In this document: piece after piece, positions 25,736 through 34,906 of the stretch | Numbering within the stretch: the first letter of the stretch is position 1 | Layout: each line of letters starts with the position of its first letter | Source: Streptomyces zhaozhouensis | Lineage (GTDB): Bacteria; Actinomycetota; Actinomycetes; Streptomycetales; Streptomycetaceae | Reading direction: 5' to 3' | DNA length: 64,000 bases | NCBI RefSeq assembly: GCF_900230195.1 | Contig: NZ_OCNE01000001.1 | Coordinates: 434,001 to 498,000 of the forward strand | Program-made: the position numbers and the translations under genes | Notes under the pieces: model-generated | The model's database searches: none | The model's input: only the letters and a program-made list of their open reading frames with translations | Told to the model about the DNA's origin: nothing

Positions 25736-26585
25736 CACGTCCGGGCCCGCGACCGCCGCGGCGGTCGGCCCGCCGGCGCCGACCGGTTCCCTCACCCCGC
25801 CCGCCGCCGGGGCGGCGGGCACGGAGCGGCGCCGCCGCGACCTCGGCCGGCTGCTCAGCCCGCTGGTGGTGGTCGTCCTGCTGGGCCTGTGGTGGCTGCT
25901 CACCTCGGGCACGGAGACGATCGACCGGCTCTACTTCCCGACGCCCGGGTCCCTGTGGGAGGCGGTGACCACGCTCAACACGCAGCTGGTCGACGACGCC
26001 TGGGCGACGCTCTGGCGGGTGCTGGTCTCCTGGATCGGCGGCTCCGCGCTGGGGGTCGCCGTGGGGCTGCTGATGGCCCGCGCCCGCTGGCTGTTCCATC
26101 TGCTCAACCCGGTCATCGAGGCCGTCAGACCCGTTCCGCCGGTCGCGCTGATCCCGTTCGTCATCCTCTGGTTCGGCATCGGGGACAGCGGCAAGATCTT
26201 CCTCGGGGCGCTGGCCTGCTTCATGGTGATGGTCGTCAACACGACGGTCGCCTGCGGCAACGTGCCGCCGGTCTACGTGCAGGCCGCCCGTTCCCTCGGC
26301 GCCGGCCGCAACCAGGTGTACCGGACGGTCGTCCTGCCGGCCATCGTCCCGGAGATCCTCTCCGGTTTCCGCATCGGCAGCGCGCTGGCGTTCGCCGTGG
26401 TGGTCGCCGCCGAGTTCCAGGGCGCCGACGCGGGCATCGGGCGGCTGATCATGAGCGCCAGCCGGACCCTCAACACCTCCGTCGTGCTCCTCGGCACGAT
26501 CGTCATCGCCATCCTCGCCGTGGCCCTTGACCTGCTGATCTCCCGCATCAGCCGCTATCTCACCCGCTGGGCGGCCAATCGCTGA
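25722..26585 (+). CDS. ABC transporter permease, SsuC/TauC/ThiX type
   Basis: 287 residues with a disordered Thr/Pro-rich N terminus of about 35 residues and six predicted helices. The EAA loop AARSLGAGRNQVYRTVVLPAIVPEIL contacts the ATPase (quoted partly: SLGAGRNQVYRTVVLPA). ATG 25722 overlaps the ATPase end by 14 bases and has GGGAGGTTCAGG in front. It forms the membrane channel of the importer. Confidence 0.92.
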   Translation: MTRHDTSGPATAAAVGPPAPTGSLTPPAAGAAGTERRRRDLGRLLSPLVVVVLLGLWWLLTSGTETIDRLYFPTPGSLWEAVTTLNTQLVDDAWATLWRVLVSWIGGSALGVAVGLLMARARWLFHLLNPVIEAVRPVPPVALIPFVILWFGIGDSGKIFLGALACFMVMVVNTTVACGNVPPVYVQAARSLGAGRNQVYRTVVLPAIVPEILSGFRIGSALAFAVVVAAEFQGADAGIGRLIMSASRTLNTSVVLLGTIVIAILAVALDLLISRISRYLTRWAANR

Positions 26586-26659
26586 CCGCCCCTGGACACA
26601 CCGACCGACCGCACCGCGCTCTTGTCGAAGCGGAGCCCATAAGGAACGCGAGAAGAACC

Positions 26660-27775
26660 ATGAGAAAGACGAGCATCGCCGCGGCGGTTCCCGCCCTGGC
26701 ACTGGTGGTGGCACTGACCGGCTGCGCCTCCTCGGACGAGGGGTCGACGACCGAGGACGGCCTGACGACGATCGACGTGGGGATCTCCCCGTTCCAGGAC
26801 ACCTATCTGCCGATCATCGGCCAGGAGATGGGCTGGTTCGAGGAAGCCGGCCTCCACGTCAACCTGCGTTCCCTCGCCTGGAACGCGGCGATGCCCGCCC
26901 TGATCTCCGGTGACGTGGACATAGCCGTCAACAACACCACGGGCGTGGTCTCCGTCGCCAACGCGGACCCGGAGGTCGTCTACGCCTATGGCTGGAACCC
27001 GTTCACCGAGGGCTCGGCGCTGATGATCCGCCCCGGGGGCGACCTGGAGTCGATCGAGGCGTGGGAGGAGCGGGTGGGCGACCGCGAGGAGGCGCGGAAC
27101 GCGATGATCGAGTCGCTCGCCGGCCGGACCGTCGTGACGACGCTCTCCACCGACATGGGGAAGCAGATCAACGACGCGCTGGCCTCCGTCGGCATGGACG
27201 AGGGCGACGTGGACTTCGTCGACATGGACCCGGACGCGGGCCTGGCCGCGTTCCTCTCCGGCACCGGCGACGCCTACCTCGGCGGCGTGCCGCAGCGCGG
27301 CAGGGCGCTGGAGGAGGGCATGGAGATCGGCCTCGCCGGCCCCGACCTGGCCGCCCCACCGATCAACGGCGCCGTCACCACCCGGTCGTTCGCCACGGAC
27401 CGCCAGGACGACCTGCTGGCGTTCGTCGACGTGATGCACCGCATCATCCGCTACTGCGACGCCGAGACCGACGCCTGCGCCACGACCATCACGGAGCGGC
27501 TGAACGAGGAGACCGCGGCGGGGCTCACCGTGGAGGGCTTCGAGGAGTACTGGCAGAACATCGAGCTGTACGCGCCGAACGCCGCGTCCGCCCAGGAGCT
27601 GATCCTCGACGAGGAGGGCGTCTCCTACTGGAAGAACACCTGGGACAGCGACAACGCGTACCTGGTGGAGACCGACGCCATCCCGGAGGCCGTGGACGCC
27701 GGGGAGCACTTCCTGATGCCGGAGGTCTGGGAGGCGTATGTCGACGCCTACGGGGCGGACCAGACGGAGTACTGA
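26660..27775 (+). CDS. ABC substrate-binding lipoprotein, NMT1/SsuA-like
   Basis: 371 residues. Signal ends VVALTGC with lipidated Cys22. The mature domain fits NMT1/THI5/SsuA binding proteins: TTIDVGISPFQDTYLPIIGQ, EMGWFEEAGLHVNLRS, SGDVDIAVNNTTGVVSVAN. This group binds sulfonates, thiamine precursors, riboflavin or similar small organic ligands; the true ligand here is unknown. The C-terminal third (IRYCDAETDACATTITERLN, two cysteines) is somewhat longer than usual. Third component of the importer, 74 bases after the permease. Confidence 0.88.
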   Translation: MRKTSIAAAVPALALVVALTGCASSDEGSTTEDGLTTIDVGISPFQDTYLPIIGQEMGWFEEAGLHVNLRSLAWNAAMPALISGDVDIAVNNTTGVVSVANADPEVVYAYGWNPFTEGSALMIRPGGDLESIEAWEERVGDREEARNAMIESLAGRTVVTTLSTDMGKQINDALASVGMDEGDVDFVDMDPDAGLAAFLSGTGDAYLGGVPQRGRALEEGMEIGLAGPDLAAPPINGAVTTRSFATDRQDDLLAFVDVMHRIIRYCDAETDACATTITERLNEETAAGLTVEGFEEYWQNIELYAPNAASAQELILDEEGVSYWKNTWDSDNAYLVETDAIPEAVDAGEHFLMPEVWEAYVDAYGADQTEY

Positions 27776-27835
27776 CCCCACCACGCGGCGGGTTCGGGTG
27801 ACCGTCCCGCCGCGGCGAAGGAAGGACAAGCACCG

Positions 27836-28660
27836 ATGGGCGTGAGAATCCATCACATCGTCACCGGCGAACTGGAGAGTTCCCTGCCGGTCTCCCTGCT
27901 GAACTCCGGGGCGCACCCCGAGGTGCCGCACGAGCGGCGGCTGCCGTACGGCTACCGGGACGACATCGTCCGCCGGGACGGGTCCGTCCACTCCGGCGTG
28001 ATGGTGCCGGTCCCGGTGTGGCTCATCGAGGGCACCGAGGAGACCATCCTGGTGGACACCGGGCTCGGCGACATCGACGAGGTCTCCGCGATGCAGAGCC
28101 GCTACGGGGTGGACTTCGTCGCCTCGCGCACCCCCGAGCAGGACCTGGTCGCCGGGCTCGCCCGGCACGGCGTCCGGCCCGAGGACGTGGACGTGGTCGT
28201 GCTGACCCACCTGCACTTCGACCACGTGGGCAACAACGAGCTCTTCCCCAACGCCCGCTTCGTCGTGCAGCGGGACGAGCTGCCGCAGGCCGAACACCCG
28301 CCGCACTTCTGCATGTTCTACTACCCGGAGTACGCGTACAAGCTCGACGTGGTGCGCGACCGGCTGGAGGTCGTCGACGGCGACCACCGGCTGGACCCCG
28401 CGGTGCGGCTGGTCAAGATCGGCGGGCACACGCCCGGCTGCATGGTGGTCATGGTGACCACCGACGTCGGCGTCGTCTGTCTGACCAGCGACGTCATGTA
28501 CAACTACCGCAATCTCGAACTGAACTGGCCGATGGGCTCCTTCTGGAACCTGCCCGAGCTGATGGCCGGCTACGACCGGCTCCGTGCCGAGGCGGATCTC
28601 ATCATCCCGGAACACGACTGGCAGTTCCTCGCGGAACACCCCAGCGGAACCATCGGCTGA
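27836..28660 (+). CDS. MBL-fold hydrolase, N-acyl-homoserine-lactonase-like
   Basis: 274 residues. The metal-binding motif HLHFDH (in VVVLTHLHFDHVGNN), the later His of IGGHTPGC, the bridging Asp of LTSDVMYN and the final His of PEHDW form a complete di-metal site. Overall order and length match the AHL-lactonase/AttM branch, which opens lactone or ester rings. Between an importer and a kinase it more likely hydrolyses an imported lactone or a catabolic intermediate than a quorum signal. ATG follows AAGGAAGGAC. Confidence 0.88.
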   Translation: MGVRIHHIVTGELESSLPVSLLNSGAHPEVPHERRLPYGYRDDIVRRDGSVHSGVMVPVPVWLIEGTEETILVDTGLGDIDEVSAMQSRYGVDFVASRTPEQDLVAGLARHGVRPEDVDVVVLTHLHFDHVGNNELFPNARFVVQRDELPQAEHPPHFCMFYYPEYAYKLDVVRDRLEVVDGDHRLDPAVRLVKIGGHTPGCMVVMVTTDVGVVCLTSDVMYNYRNLELNWPMGSFWNLPELMAGYDRLRAEADLIIPEHDWQFLAEHPSGTIG

Positions 28661-28691
28661 ACCACCGGTTGAGGAACGAGGCACCATCCAC

Positions 28692-29447
28692 ATGAGTACC
28701 GAGAGAAAAGCGCTGCTGCTCGGCGAGTCCTGGACGACTCACATGATCCACCAGAAGGGGTTCGACTCCTTCACCACCACCGAGTACGTGGAGGGCGGGC
28801 AGGAGTTCACCTCCGCGCTCCAGGGCGCCGGCTGGCGGGTCACCCACCTCCCGGCACACGCCATCGAGACGGGCTTCCCGGCCACCGAGGAGGAGTTGGC
28901 GGCCTACGACCTCGTCGTCGTCAGCGATGTCGGCGCCAACACCTTCCTGCTCAGCCGCGCGGTCTTCGGCCGCAGCGCGAGCGAGCCCAACAAGCTGGCG
29001 CGGATCCGCGACTACGTCCTCGGCGGCGGCGGGCTGCTGATGGTCGGCGGCTACCTCTCCTTCTCCGGGATAGACGCCAAGGCCAACTACGGGCCCAGCC
29101 CCCTGGGGGACATCCTGCCCGTCGAGGTGCTGCGGACGGACGACCGGGCCGAGCACCCGGAGGGCGCTCCGGTCCGGGTGCCGGCCCCCGAGCACGAGGC
29201 GCTGGGGGGCGTCGGCGCCGAGTGGCCGCCGTTGCTCGGCTACAACCGCACCCGCCCGCGTCCGGGCGGCGAGGTACTGGCGTGGGTCAACGACGACCCG
29301 CTGGTCGCCGTCGGCACCGCGGGCAAGGGGCGCGTCGGGGTGTTCACCTCCGACATGTCGCCCCACTGGGCGCCGCCGCCGTTCATGGAGTGGTCGGGAT
29401 ACGACCCGCTGTGGCGGGCGTTGGCCTCCTGGGCCGCCGGTGCCTGA
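28692..29447 (+). CDS. GATase1-like protein (PF07090 type), no cysteine
   Basis: 251 residues. KALLLGESWTTHMIHQKGFD and the following SFTTTEYVEGG are the hallmark opening of the putative glutamine-amidotransferase-like family PF07090, also ThuA-like in fold. The sequence contains no cysteine at all, so the class I amidotransferase nucleophile is absent and a glutaminase reaction is not possible in the usual way. It is more likely a sugar- or ligand-binding or isomerase-like member. ATG 28692 lies 31 bases after the lactonase stop. It overlaps the PfkB gene by eight bases. Confidence 0.82.
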   Translation: MSTERKALLLGESWTTHMIHQKGFDSFTTTEYVEGGQEFTSALQGAGWRVTHLPAHAIETGFPATEEELAAYDLVVVSDVGANTFLLSRAVFGRSASEPNKLARIRDYVLGGGGLLMVGGYLSFSGIDAKANYGPSPLGDILPVEVLRTDDRAEHPEGAPVRVPAPEHEALGGVGAEWPPLLGYNRTRPRPGGEVLAWVNDDPLVAVGTAGKGRVGVFTSDMSPHWAPPPFMEWSGYDPLWRALASWAAGA

Positions 29448-30342
29448 GGAACGGGCGGACGCGACCGGCCGGCCGCCGGGGGGCGGGCCGGCCGTGGTCG
29501 TCGTCGGGTCGGCGAACATCGACCTGATCGCCACGGTCCGGGCCGCGCCCGCCCCCGGCGAGACGGTGCTCGCCTCCCGGTACGCCGAGGAGGTCGGCGG
29601 CAAGGGCCTCAACCAGGCCGTCGCCGCCGCCGGTTCCGTGCCGACCGCGCTGGTGGCCGCCGTCGGCGACGACCCGGAGGGCGCGCGGGTGCGCCGGCAC
29701 GCCGAGGACAGGGGTGTGGACGTGGGCGAGGTGCGCGGCACGGCCGCCCGCACCGGCAGGGCCCTGATCTCGCTCTTCGACCAGGACAACACCATCGTGG
29801 TGGCGCCGCTCGCCAACGCCCTGCTCACCGCCGAGGCGGTGACGGACGCCCTGCGGCGGCTCGAACCGGCCGCGGTGCTCGTCCAGTTCGAGATCCCCGA
29901 GGAGGCCGTGCTGGCGGCGGCCGCCTGGTGCCGGTCTTCCGGAGCGCGACTGCTGCTCAACCCCAGCCCGGTGCGGCCGGTGCCGGACGAGGTACTGGCC
30001 CTGGCCGACCCGCTGGTGGTCAACCTGGGCGAGGCCGCCGCTCTCGCCGGCCCCTCCGCGCCCGTCGGGGAGGCGCGGGGGTTGGCTCGGGCGTTGGCCC
30101 CCCGGGTCCGCTCGGTGGTCGTGACGGCGGGCCCGGCGGGCGCGTTCCTCGTCGACGCGGACGGCGCCGGGCACGTGCCGGTGACGGAACGGGGCGAGGT
30201 GGCGGACTCCTCGGGCGCCGGCGACGCGTTCGCCGGGTGCCTGGCCGCCGGGCTTGCCACCGGCGCCGGTCTCACGGCCGCCGTCCGGGGGGCGGTGGCC
30301 GCCGCCTCCCGGACGGTGGCCACGCGCAGGGAACTCCGTTAG
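29440..30342 (+). CDS. PfkB-family carbohydrate kinase (ribokinase-like)
   Basis: 300 residues. Motifs are VVVVGSANIDLIATV, the first PfkB signature GGKGLNQAVAAA, and the second signature DSSGAGDAFAG with catalytic Asp262. It phosphorylates a hydroxymethyl group of a sugar or nucleoside-like substrate using ATP. The closest type is ribokinase, with GSANIDL and the GGKGLNQA substrate loop. The GTG start overlaps the GATase1-like gene by eight bases, making it the last gene of the LacI operon. Substrate not deducible. Confidence 0.9.
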   Translation: MPEERADATGRPPGGGPAVVVVGSANIDLIATVRAAPAPGETVLASRYAEEVGGKGLNQAVAAAGSVPTALVAAVGDDPEGARVRRHAEDRGVDVGEVRGTAARTGRALISLFDQDNTIVVAPLANALLTAEAVTDALRRLEPAAVLVQFEIPEEAVLAAAAWCRSSGARLLLNPSPVRPVPDEVLALADPLVVNLGEAAALAGPSAPVGEARGLARALAPRVRSVVVTAGPAGAFLVDADGAGHVPVTERGEVADSSGAGDAFAGCLAAGLATGAGLTAAVRGAVAAASRTVATRRELR

Positions 30343-30420
30343 GTCGTCTCGTTCGGATCTTCGTGGATCAGGGCGCGGCCGGGCGGGCGGCGGCGTCGCC
30401 GGCGCGGCTCCCGGCCGGCC

Positions 30421-31569
30421 TCAGCTTCCCCGCCGGTCGAGGACCTCGCGATAGATGCCGCTCAGGCGTTCCACCACCGCGTCCAGGGTGAAACGGTCGC
30501 GGGTCAGGGCCCACGCCGCCCGGGAGGCGTGCTCGCGGGCCGGCGGGGCGAGCAGTTCCCGCACGGCGCGGCCGACGGCCGGGCCGTTGGGGCCGGCGGT
30601 GGCCGGCACCACCCGGCCCGCGCCGGCGGCCGCCACGTCGGGCGCCAGCCCGTTGGTCGCGGTGACCACCACCGGCGTGCCGACCGACATCGCCTCCAGC
30701 ACCGACAGCGGGAAGGCGTCCCGCGTCGACGGCAGCACCAGCGCGCTCGCCTCCCGCAGCGCCGCCAGCACGCGGGGGCCGTCCAGCGCGCCCACCACGT
30801 CCAGCGCGTGGCGCACCCCCAGCTCCTCGGCGAGCGCGACCGTCTCCGCCAGCGCCCCGGTGTCGGGCCCGGCCAGCGTGAAGCGCGCGTCCGGGTGGCG
30901 GGCCAGCACCGTGGGCATGGCCCCCACGAAGTCCCCCGGGCGCTTGCCCGCCTGGACCCGCGCCAGGTAGAGCAGCCGGGGCGGGCCGGTGGGCGCGGGG
31001 GCGCGTTCCCGCGCCGGCACGCCGTTGACCAGTCGGTGCGCCGGGGCGATCGGCGCGGGCGCCACCACGGCCGCCGTCTCCCGCCGCTCCCGCTCGGTGA
31101 GGTGCAGCACGGCGTCCGCGCGGCGCAGCACGCGCCGCACGCCGAGCCCGTCGACGAGCCGCGCGACGCGGTTCTCCGTCGGATCGACCATGCCGTGGGT
31201 CTGGAGCACCAGCGGCGTCCCGGCGCGCAGCGCCAGCAGCGCCACCGGCAGCGTCACGAGGTCCCGCATCAGATGGACGTGCACCACGTCCGCCGACCGC
31301 ACATACCCGAGGGCCCTGGCCAGCAGCGCCGGCGAGGTGATCCCGCTGACCTCGAACCGAGGCAGCACGTGCCGCGCGCGGAAGAGCCGCACCCGGGCGC
31401 CCTCCACGGAACGCGGCAGCGGCCCCGCGGGGAACTCGTCCCCCAGCGCCAGCAGCGTGGCGCGTTCGCCCCGTTCGGCGAGCCCCCGGCAGAGCCCGAG
31501 GGCGACCCGGGTCGGCCCGCCGAACGCGTGGCTCGGGGTGTGCAGTGTCACCGCGTGCAGCACCCGCAC
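30421..31569 (-). CDS. family 4 glycosyltransferase
   Basis: 382 residues, GT-B fold. N-terminal MRVLHAVTLHTPSHAFGGPTR has the glycine-rich acceptor loop, and the C-terminal half shows the donor site with LPSTRDAFPLSVLEAMSVGTPVV (E-x7-E type: Phe-Pro-Leu-Ser...Glu-Ala). It likely adds a hexose in EPS or glycolipid synthesis. The start lies only seven bases after the argS stop on the same strand, so it may be expressed with the tRNA synthetase. Confidence 0.88.
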   Translation of the reverse strand: MRVLHAVTLHTPSHAFGGPTRVALGLCRGLAERGERATLLALGDEFPAGPLPRSVEGARVRLFRARHVLPRFEVSGITSPALLARALGYVRSADVVHVHLMRDLVTLPVALLALRAGTPLVLQTHGMVDPTENRVARLVDGLGVRRVLRRADAVLHLTERERRETAAVVAPAPIAPAHRLVNGVPARERAPAPTGPPRLLYLARVQAGKRPGDFVGAMPTVLARHPDARFTLAGPDTGALAETVALAEELGVRHALDVVGALDGPRVLAALREASALVLPSTRDAFPLSVLEAMSVGTPVVVTATNGLAPDVAAAGAGRVVPATAGPNGPAVGRAVRELLAPPAREHASRAAWALTRDRFTLDAVVERLSGIYREVLDRRGS

Positions 31570-31576
31570 CGTCGGC

Positions 31577-33364
31577 TCACATCCGGTCGGGCGCGGTGAT
31601 GCCCAGCAGCTCCAGGCCCTGGGCGAGGGTGGCCCTGGTCAGTTCGCAGAACGCGAGCCGGTTGGCGCGCACCTCGGGGCTGACGCCCTTGAGCACCGGG
31701 CAGGACTCGTAGAACGTGGTGAACGCCTTCGCCAACGCGTAGAGGTAGCCGGCGAGTTGGTGCGGCTCCAGGGTGTCGGCGACTTCCGTCAGCGCCCGCC
31801 CGAAGCCGTCGAGCGCCAGGCCGAGCGCGTGCTCGGCCGGCTCCAGCGCCAGCTCCGGCTGGAACACGGCTCCCGCGCCCTCGACCTCGGCGGCCCGCCG
31901 CAGGATGGAGGCGATCCGGGTGTGGGTGTACTGGAGGTAGACGCCGGTCTGGCCGTTGAAGGAGACCATGCGCGCGACGTCGAAGGAGTAGTCGCGGTTC
32001 CGCGAGGTGGACAGCTCCGCGTACTTGACGGCGCCGATGCTCGCCACGCGGGCGATCTCGGTCAGCTCCTCCTGGTCCAGTCCCGGGTCCTTCTCGGCGA
32101 CCACGTTCCGCGCGGCGTGCTGCGCGTCGTCGAGCAGGTCGGCCAGCCGCACGGTGCCGCCGGCGCGGGTCTTGAACGGCTTGCCGTCGGGACCGTTGAT
32201 GGTGCCGTTGGCCGCGTGCACCGCCTCGACCGAGTCGGTCAGCCAGCCGGCCCTGCGGGCGGCCCGGAAGAGCATGTCGAAGTGCTGCGACTGCCGGCTG
32301 TCCACGACGTAGATCAGCCGGGTGCCGCCGTGGTGGTCGACGCTGTGCCGGAGGGTGGCCAGGTCGGTGGCGGCGTAGCCGAAGCCGCCGTCCGACTTGC
32401 GGACCAGCATCGGCACCGGCTTGTCCTCCGGGCCCCTGATCTCGTCGAAGAAGATGACCTTGGCGCCCTCGCTGTCCTCCACGATGCCCTTGGCGGCCAG
32501 CTCGTCGACCACGTCGTTGAGCCACGGGTTGTAGAACGACTCGCCCGCGGTGTCGTCCCTGGTCAGCAGCACCCCCAGGCGCTCGTAGACCTGCTGGAAC
32601 GCGGTCTCGGACTCGGCGACGATCTCCTTCCAGATGGCGACGGTCTCCGCGTCGCCGCCCTGGAGGGCGACGACCCGCCGCTGCGAGCGCTCCTTGAACT
32701 CCGGGTCGGCGTCGAACGCGGCGCGCGCGGTGCGGTAGAGCTGGTCGAGCGCGGAGACCGCGCCGCCCGTGCCGGCCCGCACGACGTCCTCGTCCTTGCT
32801 GCGCCAACTGGCCTCGGGGTGTTCGAGGATGTACTGGATCAGCATCCCGAACTGGGTGCCCCAGTCCCCGACGTGGTTCTGCCGGACGACGCGCGCGCCG
32901 AGGAAGTCGAGGACCCGGGCCAGGGCGTCGCCGATCAGCGTCGACCGCAGGTGGCCGACGTGCATCTCCTTGGCGACGTTGGGCCCCGAGTAGTCGATCA
33001 CCGCGACCTCGTCGGCCTGCGAGGCGGGCACCCCGAGCCGGGGCGCGGTCAGCCGGACGGAGAGACGTTCCAGCAGGGCGGCGTCGGTGAGGTCGATGTT
33101 GAGGAAGCCGGGTCCCGACACCTCGACGGAGGCGACGAACGGGGCGTGCGCCACCAGGTGGTCGCGGAGGGTACCGGCCAGTTCGCGCGGGTTGCGGCCG
33201 AGGCGCTTGGCCATCGAGAGCGCCACGTTGGCCTGGAAGTCCGCGTGGTCGGACGGGCGGACGAGCGGGTCCGCCGAGGCCAGCTCGGCCGGCAGTGCCT
33301 GCTCCATCGCCGCTGAGACCGCGGCGCCCACCTCGTCGGCCAACGGCCGTACCTGATCCACCAT
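31577..33364 (-). CDS. argS: arginyl-tRNA synthetase
   Basis: 595 residues from ATG 33364, where the protein begins MVDQVRPLADEV; a longer frame adds 21 non-conserved residues. Class I synthetase: the HIGH equivalent HVGH lies near residue 133 in NVAKEMHVGHLRST, and FKTRAGGT replaces KMSK near residue 370, as usual for this enzyme group. N-terminal Arg-tRNA-synthetase additional domain (about 1-90) and C-terminal DALR anticodon-binding domain are present. It charges tRNA-Arg and is essential. Genome context is mixed: a GT4 gene follows within seven bases. Confidence 0.95.
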   Translation of the reverse strand: MVDQVRPLADEVGAAVSAAMEQALPAELASADPLVRPSDHADFQANVALSMAKRLGRNPRELAGTLRDHLVAHAPFVASVEVSGPGFLNIDLTDAALLERLSVRLTAPRLGVPASQADEVAVIDYSGPNVAKEMHVGHLRSTLIGDALARVLDFLGARVVRQNHVGDWGTQFGMLIQYILEHPEASWRSKDEDVVRAGTGGAVSALDQLYRTARAAFDADPEFKERSQRRVVALQGGDAETVAIWKEIVAESETAFQQVYERLGVLLTRDDTAGESFYNPWLNDVVDELAAKGIVEDSEGAKVIFFDEIRGPEDKPVPMLVRKSDGGFGYAATDLATLRHSVDHHGGTRLIYVVDSRQSQHFDMLFRAARRAGWLTDSVEAVHAANGTINGPDGKPFKTRAGGTVRLADLLDDAQHAARNVVAEKDPGLDQEELTEIARVASIGAVKYAELSTSRNRDYSFDVARMVSFNGQTGVYLQYTHTRIASILRRAAEVEGAGAVFQPELALEPAEHALGLALDGFGRALTEVADTLEPHQLAGYLYALAKAFTTFYESCPVLKGVSPEVRANRLAFCELTRATLAQGLELLGITAPDRM

Positions 33365-33544
33365 CTTCTGTGTACTTCTTCCCCGGGAGTCGAACCGCCT
33401 CATGGGCGCCTGTGCCGCTTCTAGCATGGCAGGCCCGGGACACTGCCTCCCACCCAGTCGCCCGCACGCGGGCCGGGCGGCGGGCTCGTGCGGGGTTTCC
33501 CCCGGCCGCCGGCCGGCTCGGCGGCGCGCCGGGCACGGGACGGG

Positions 33545-34054
33545 TCAGCCGGGCCAGGTCTCGTCGAGGCGGTCGGCGTAGTAGGCGAGCGCGCGGCCGT
33601 AGTCGGTGACGGCGGGATCGCCGCTGGTCTCGGCGAGGAGGTGGAGGAGGAGGCGCACGGCCTCCCGGTGTTCGCCCGTGTTGTGCAGCGCCATCGCGAG
33701 GAACGCGCGCAGCCCCCCGTGGTCGGGGAACTCGGCGACCCCGCGCCGCAGCGTCTCCACCGCCTCGGCGTAGCGGCCCAGCGTGCGGTAGGTGGAGCCG
33801 AGGCCGAGCAGCGCGCCCTGGCGGTCGGCGGGAGCGAGCGCCTCGCCGGCGGCCAGCGCGGTCTCGTAGAACGGGACGGCGGCCGACTCCAGACCGAGCG
33901 CGTCGTGGGTCCAGGCCGTCTGGAAGGCCACCTCGGCGTCCCCGGGGAGTTCGGCGCTCAACGCGAGAAGCCGCGTCCTCGCCCGCTCGGCCTCGCCGGA
34001 GCCGCGCAGCGCGACGGCCTCGGCGAGCCGCCGGTCTCTGTCGTGGTGGGTCAT
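33545..34054 (-). CDS. tetratricopeptide-repeat protein
   Basis: 169 residues, soluble, made of about three TPR helical pairs, for example TAWTHDALGLESAAVPFYETAL and LGLGSTYRTLGRYAEAVETLRRG (partly quoted). Proteins of this length and sequence are found widely in Streptomyces and bacilli without assigned function and probably act as protein-protein adaptors. Its ATG overlaps the stop of the MOSC gene (ATGA), so it is translated with it. Confidence 0.8.
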   Translation of the reverse strand: MTHHDRDRRLAEAVALRGSGEAERARTRLLALSAELPGDAEVAFQTAWTHDALGLESAAVPFYETALAAGEALAPADRQGALLGLGSTYRTLGRYAEAVETLRRGVAEFPDHGGLRAFLAMALHNTGEHREAVRLLLHLLAETSGDPAVTDYGRALAYYADRLDETWPG

Positions 34055-34896
34055 GGGCCCATGGTGCCCGACGGGACCTCGGTCTCCCGCACGAGTTCGG
34101 CGGGGCGGTCGCCGACCGTCAGCGTGCCCGGGGCGAGCACGGCGAACTTCGCGCCGAAGACCACGCCGCCGGCCGGGTGGCGGCGGTAGTCGGCGAGGGT
34201 GCGCAGCGGCTCGGGGCCGGCGCGGGCGCCGGTGCGCTGGTCGACGAGGGTCACGGCGCAGCGCACCGCGAGCTTGGCGAAGCCCAGGCGCGCGCCGCCG
34301 AGGGTCAGCGCGCGGTAGGCGTCCTCCTCGTGCGGCGCCCCGGTGCCGTCGAGCACCACGTTGGGGCGGAACCGGTCCATGGGCAGCGGCGGCTGGCCGC
34401 GGGCGGCGAGGCGGGCGTGCAACGCGTCCAGCGAGGCGCGGCCGACCAGCAGCACGGCGCAACTGTCGGCGTAGCCGCTGGTGCCGGGGGTCAGCCCGTC
34501 GGTGCTCCGCCGGTGGTCGGGCGGGACGCGGACCAGCCGGCTGGGGCGGCCGAGGAGTTCGCCGAACCAGCCGGCGGCCTCGTCTCCCTGGTCGACTCCG
34601 GTGAACGGCTGCCCGAAGAGCGTCACGGGCCGGGCGGGGCGCGCGGTGTCGACGGGGAGGGTGAGCGGTGCGAACCCGGGCGCGGCGAGGGTGAGCCGGG
34701 CGCCGTCCTCGCTCACCGAGGGGCGGGCCAGGGCGAGTCGGGGGTCGGCGCGCTGGGTGCGGTGGGCGCCCTCGGCGTCGACGACCATGAACGCGCGGTC
34801 GTGCGGCAGGCCGGCGGGCCCCAGGTGCGCGACCCGGTGGCGCACCCCGGCGCAGCCCTTGACCGGATAGCTGATCAACTCGCCTATGTGCGCCAT
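34051..34896 (-). CDS. MOSC-domain molybdenum-cofactor sulfurase-like oxidoreductase
   Basis: 281 residues. N-terminal beta-barrel (IGELISYPVKGCAGVRH, GLPHDRAFMVVDAEG) followed by the MOSC domain (PMDRFRPNVVLDGT, FAKLAVRCAVTLVDQRTG). The conserved cysteine of AVRCAVTLVD is the expected molybdenum ligand of the mARC/YcbX branch, which reduces N-hydroxylated compounds. The 2Fe-2S ferredoxin domain seen in YcbX is absent, so a separate electron donor is needed. Overlaps the TPR gene, and lies ten bases after the MFS gene stop. Confidence 0.85.
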   Translation of the reverse strand: MAHIGELISYPVKGCAGVRHRVAHLGPAGLPHDRAFMVVDAEGAHRTQRADPRLALARPSVSEDGARLTLAAPGFAPLTLPVDTARPARPVTLFGQPFTGVDQGDEAAGWFGELLGRPSRLVRVPPDHRRSTDGLTPGTSGYADSCAVLLVGRASLDALHARLAARGQPPLPMDRFRPNVVLDGTGAPHEEDAYRALTLGGARLGFAKLAVRCAVTLVDQRTGARAGPEPLRTLADYRRHPAGGVVFGAKFAVLAPGTLTVGDRPAELVRETEVPSGTMGP

Positions 34897-34906
34897 GTTT
34901 CCGAGC

